Shown: in pieces, positions 62,761 to 64,000 of the stretch
How positions within the stretch are numbered: position 1 is the stretch's first letter
Layout: every line of letters begins with the position of its first letter
From: Monodelphis domestica
Lineage: Eukaryota; Chordata; Mammalia; Didelphimorphia; Didelphidae
Length of the DNA stretch: 64,000 nt
Assembly (NCBI RefSeq): GCF_027887165.1
Contig: NC_077234.1
Span: forward strand, 163,612,877-163,676,876
Direction: 5' to 3'
Translations under genes and position numbers: made by a program
The notes under the pieces: model-generated
Told to the model about the DNA's origin: nothing
The model's input: only the letters and a program-made list of their open reading frames with translations
The model's database searches: none

Positions 62761-64000
62761 ATTTCAAATACAAATAAAAATATTTGTAAATGCAAACTAA
62801 AGAGACTACAGATTGTGATAATGACAGGGGACAACCTATATAGTTAAATCTTTTCCATATGCAGGACCTCTGCATCTTGCTAAGAATGGTGTAAAAAAAA
62901 AGCATTTCAATTGACTCTGATTCCAGAAGAAGTTCCACAAACAGAATTGTGTTTTGGATCACAGGTCTGCTATACAACTTTTACTAATTAACTCACCTAT
63001 AGCCTCCAAACATCAATTTGATGATCTGTAAAATGGGGATGAGAAATTTCCAATCTTCAGAGTTACAGAGATCATCAAATGATAATGCTTGTAAAGTACT
63101 TTGTAATTATAAAATGCTCTCCTTCAATTCTTTTAAAGATCTGCAACCTCAATGAATGACTCCCCCCTTCTAATGCTACAGATCACATACCCTCTTCATC
63201 CTGTACAACTTCTGTTCATGTGTTCCCAAAAATCTTTCCCAAGAATTCCCACCATACACTTAAGACTTCCTCTAAATCTACTGACATGTGGGTACCAATG
63301 GAGAATGAGCTGTCCATCTGGTTCCTCTCACACCACTTTTTCCAGAAATACATTTTTTTATAATGATATTTTATCCTGTTCCTGAAACAGCTCTTTGTTG
63401 TTAAAATGAAAGGAGTCCGTTCTACATCTATAATAGATATCTCTTCACTCCCCTTTGGGAGACTTGAACCTATCCAGACAAAAATTAGAAAATCAAGAAT
63501 GCCTACTTCCTAGACTGTGATATACAAATAGGCCCAGAGATAATGGAGCTGAGCCAACTGCACTTATATGTGGACTGATTTTATAGGGAGAAATGAACTC
63601 GGCCTGTGACTATTATTAGGAAACTACAGAGAGCTTTGGAGAATCCCCAAGTTTTTCCTGAAATAAAGGCTCACTATTCATAGTATCAAAATCTTCCCGT
63701 GATATGTTGCTGTGAATTATGAAATAAAATACTCCATATATGTGAATTATTAGTGCAAAAATTATTCCTGTTTTTGGATGAGGAAATTAAGTGCACTCCC
63801 CCTCACCCCAAAATCACATATGGCCAGTCAGTGATGGAACTGAGACTTCAAATCATAGAACCTCTAGGCTATGAGGATCCTAAGATGTCATCTATACTAA
63901 TTCATAACAGAAATAGAACCGTGCCTCTATAGCATGAACCAGTCTTTTCATTCTGAAATCTAAACCTAATGTTCTTTCCATTACATCATTTCTCAAGTTT

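Larger units (their letters stand above)
56315..64000 (-). other. STK24: STK24 intron (incomplete, continues beyond the window)
   Basis: The region lies upstream, in transcript sense, of the residue 92 exon. It holds a SINE with SPIN inside (56667-57050), an L1 (57345-58620), L2 (58630-58885), THER fragments (62540-62760, 62985-63120, about 63770-64000) and an AAC repeat at 59946-59967. About 58890-62530 has nothing I can name with confidence. Short frames at 59730-59945 and 61298-61543 match no family I know. Confidence 0.8.

Noticed and set aside
56315-64000. Next upstream STK24 exon (residues before 92)
   Set aside because: No reverse-strand match to the expected IKIIDLEEAEDEIEDIQQE or YVTKYYGSYLK segments was found by eye; the exon is probably beyond 64000.

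Overview
The window is ordinary vertebrate chromosomal DNA from a marsupial, most likely an American opossum (Monodelphis-like). Two points support this. Two coding genes are split into short exons by kilobase-scale introns. The interspersed repeats are of marsupial type: tRNA-derived SINEs beginning with the gggcagctgggtagctcag phrase, MAR1 and THER/MIR-type CORE-SINEs, and marsupial L1 3' ends. There is also one copy of SPIN, a hAT DNA transposon described from opossum and a patchy set of other tetrapods. Species is an inference; no marker in the window fixes it.

Layout. Positions 1 to about 7185 hold the 3' end of FARP1 on the + strand: its last two coding exons (1491-1642 and 5103-5184) and a 3' UTR of about 2 kb. 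Positions 56314 down to about 8085 hold most of STK24 (MST3 kinase) on the - strand: nine exons coding for residues 92-431 of the 431-residue isoform, then a 3' UTR of about 3.3 kb. The genes point at each other, with roughly 0.9 kb between the inferred polyadenylation sites, the same arrangement as at human 13q32. The first 91 codons of STK24 and its promoter, and all of FARP1 before its last PH-domain segment, lie outside. I found no other protein-coding gene.

The introns are filled with repeats. FARP1's last intron opens with a 14-copy C-rich minisatellite. STK24's introns hold long purine/pyrimidine tracts, L1, L2 and CR1/L3 fragments, many SINEs, two non-autonomous hAT elements each inserted into a SINE, and several solo LTRs. 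One solo LTR sits inside another.

The most interesting observation is an arrangement. In the STK24 pre-mRNA a long (UC)n tract upstream and a very long (GA)n tract downstream flank the penultimate exon and are complementary, so they could pair and loop the exon out. I saw no undescribed gene system. STK24 encodes a GCK-III Ser/Thr kinase and FARP1 a FERM/RhoGEF/PH protein acting on Rac1; nothing here links them functionally beyond conserved neighbourhood.
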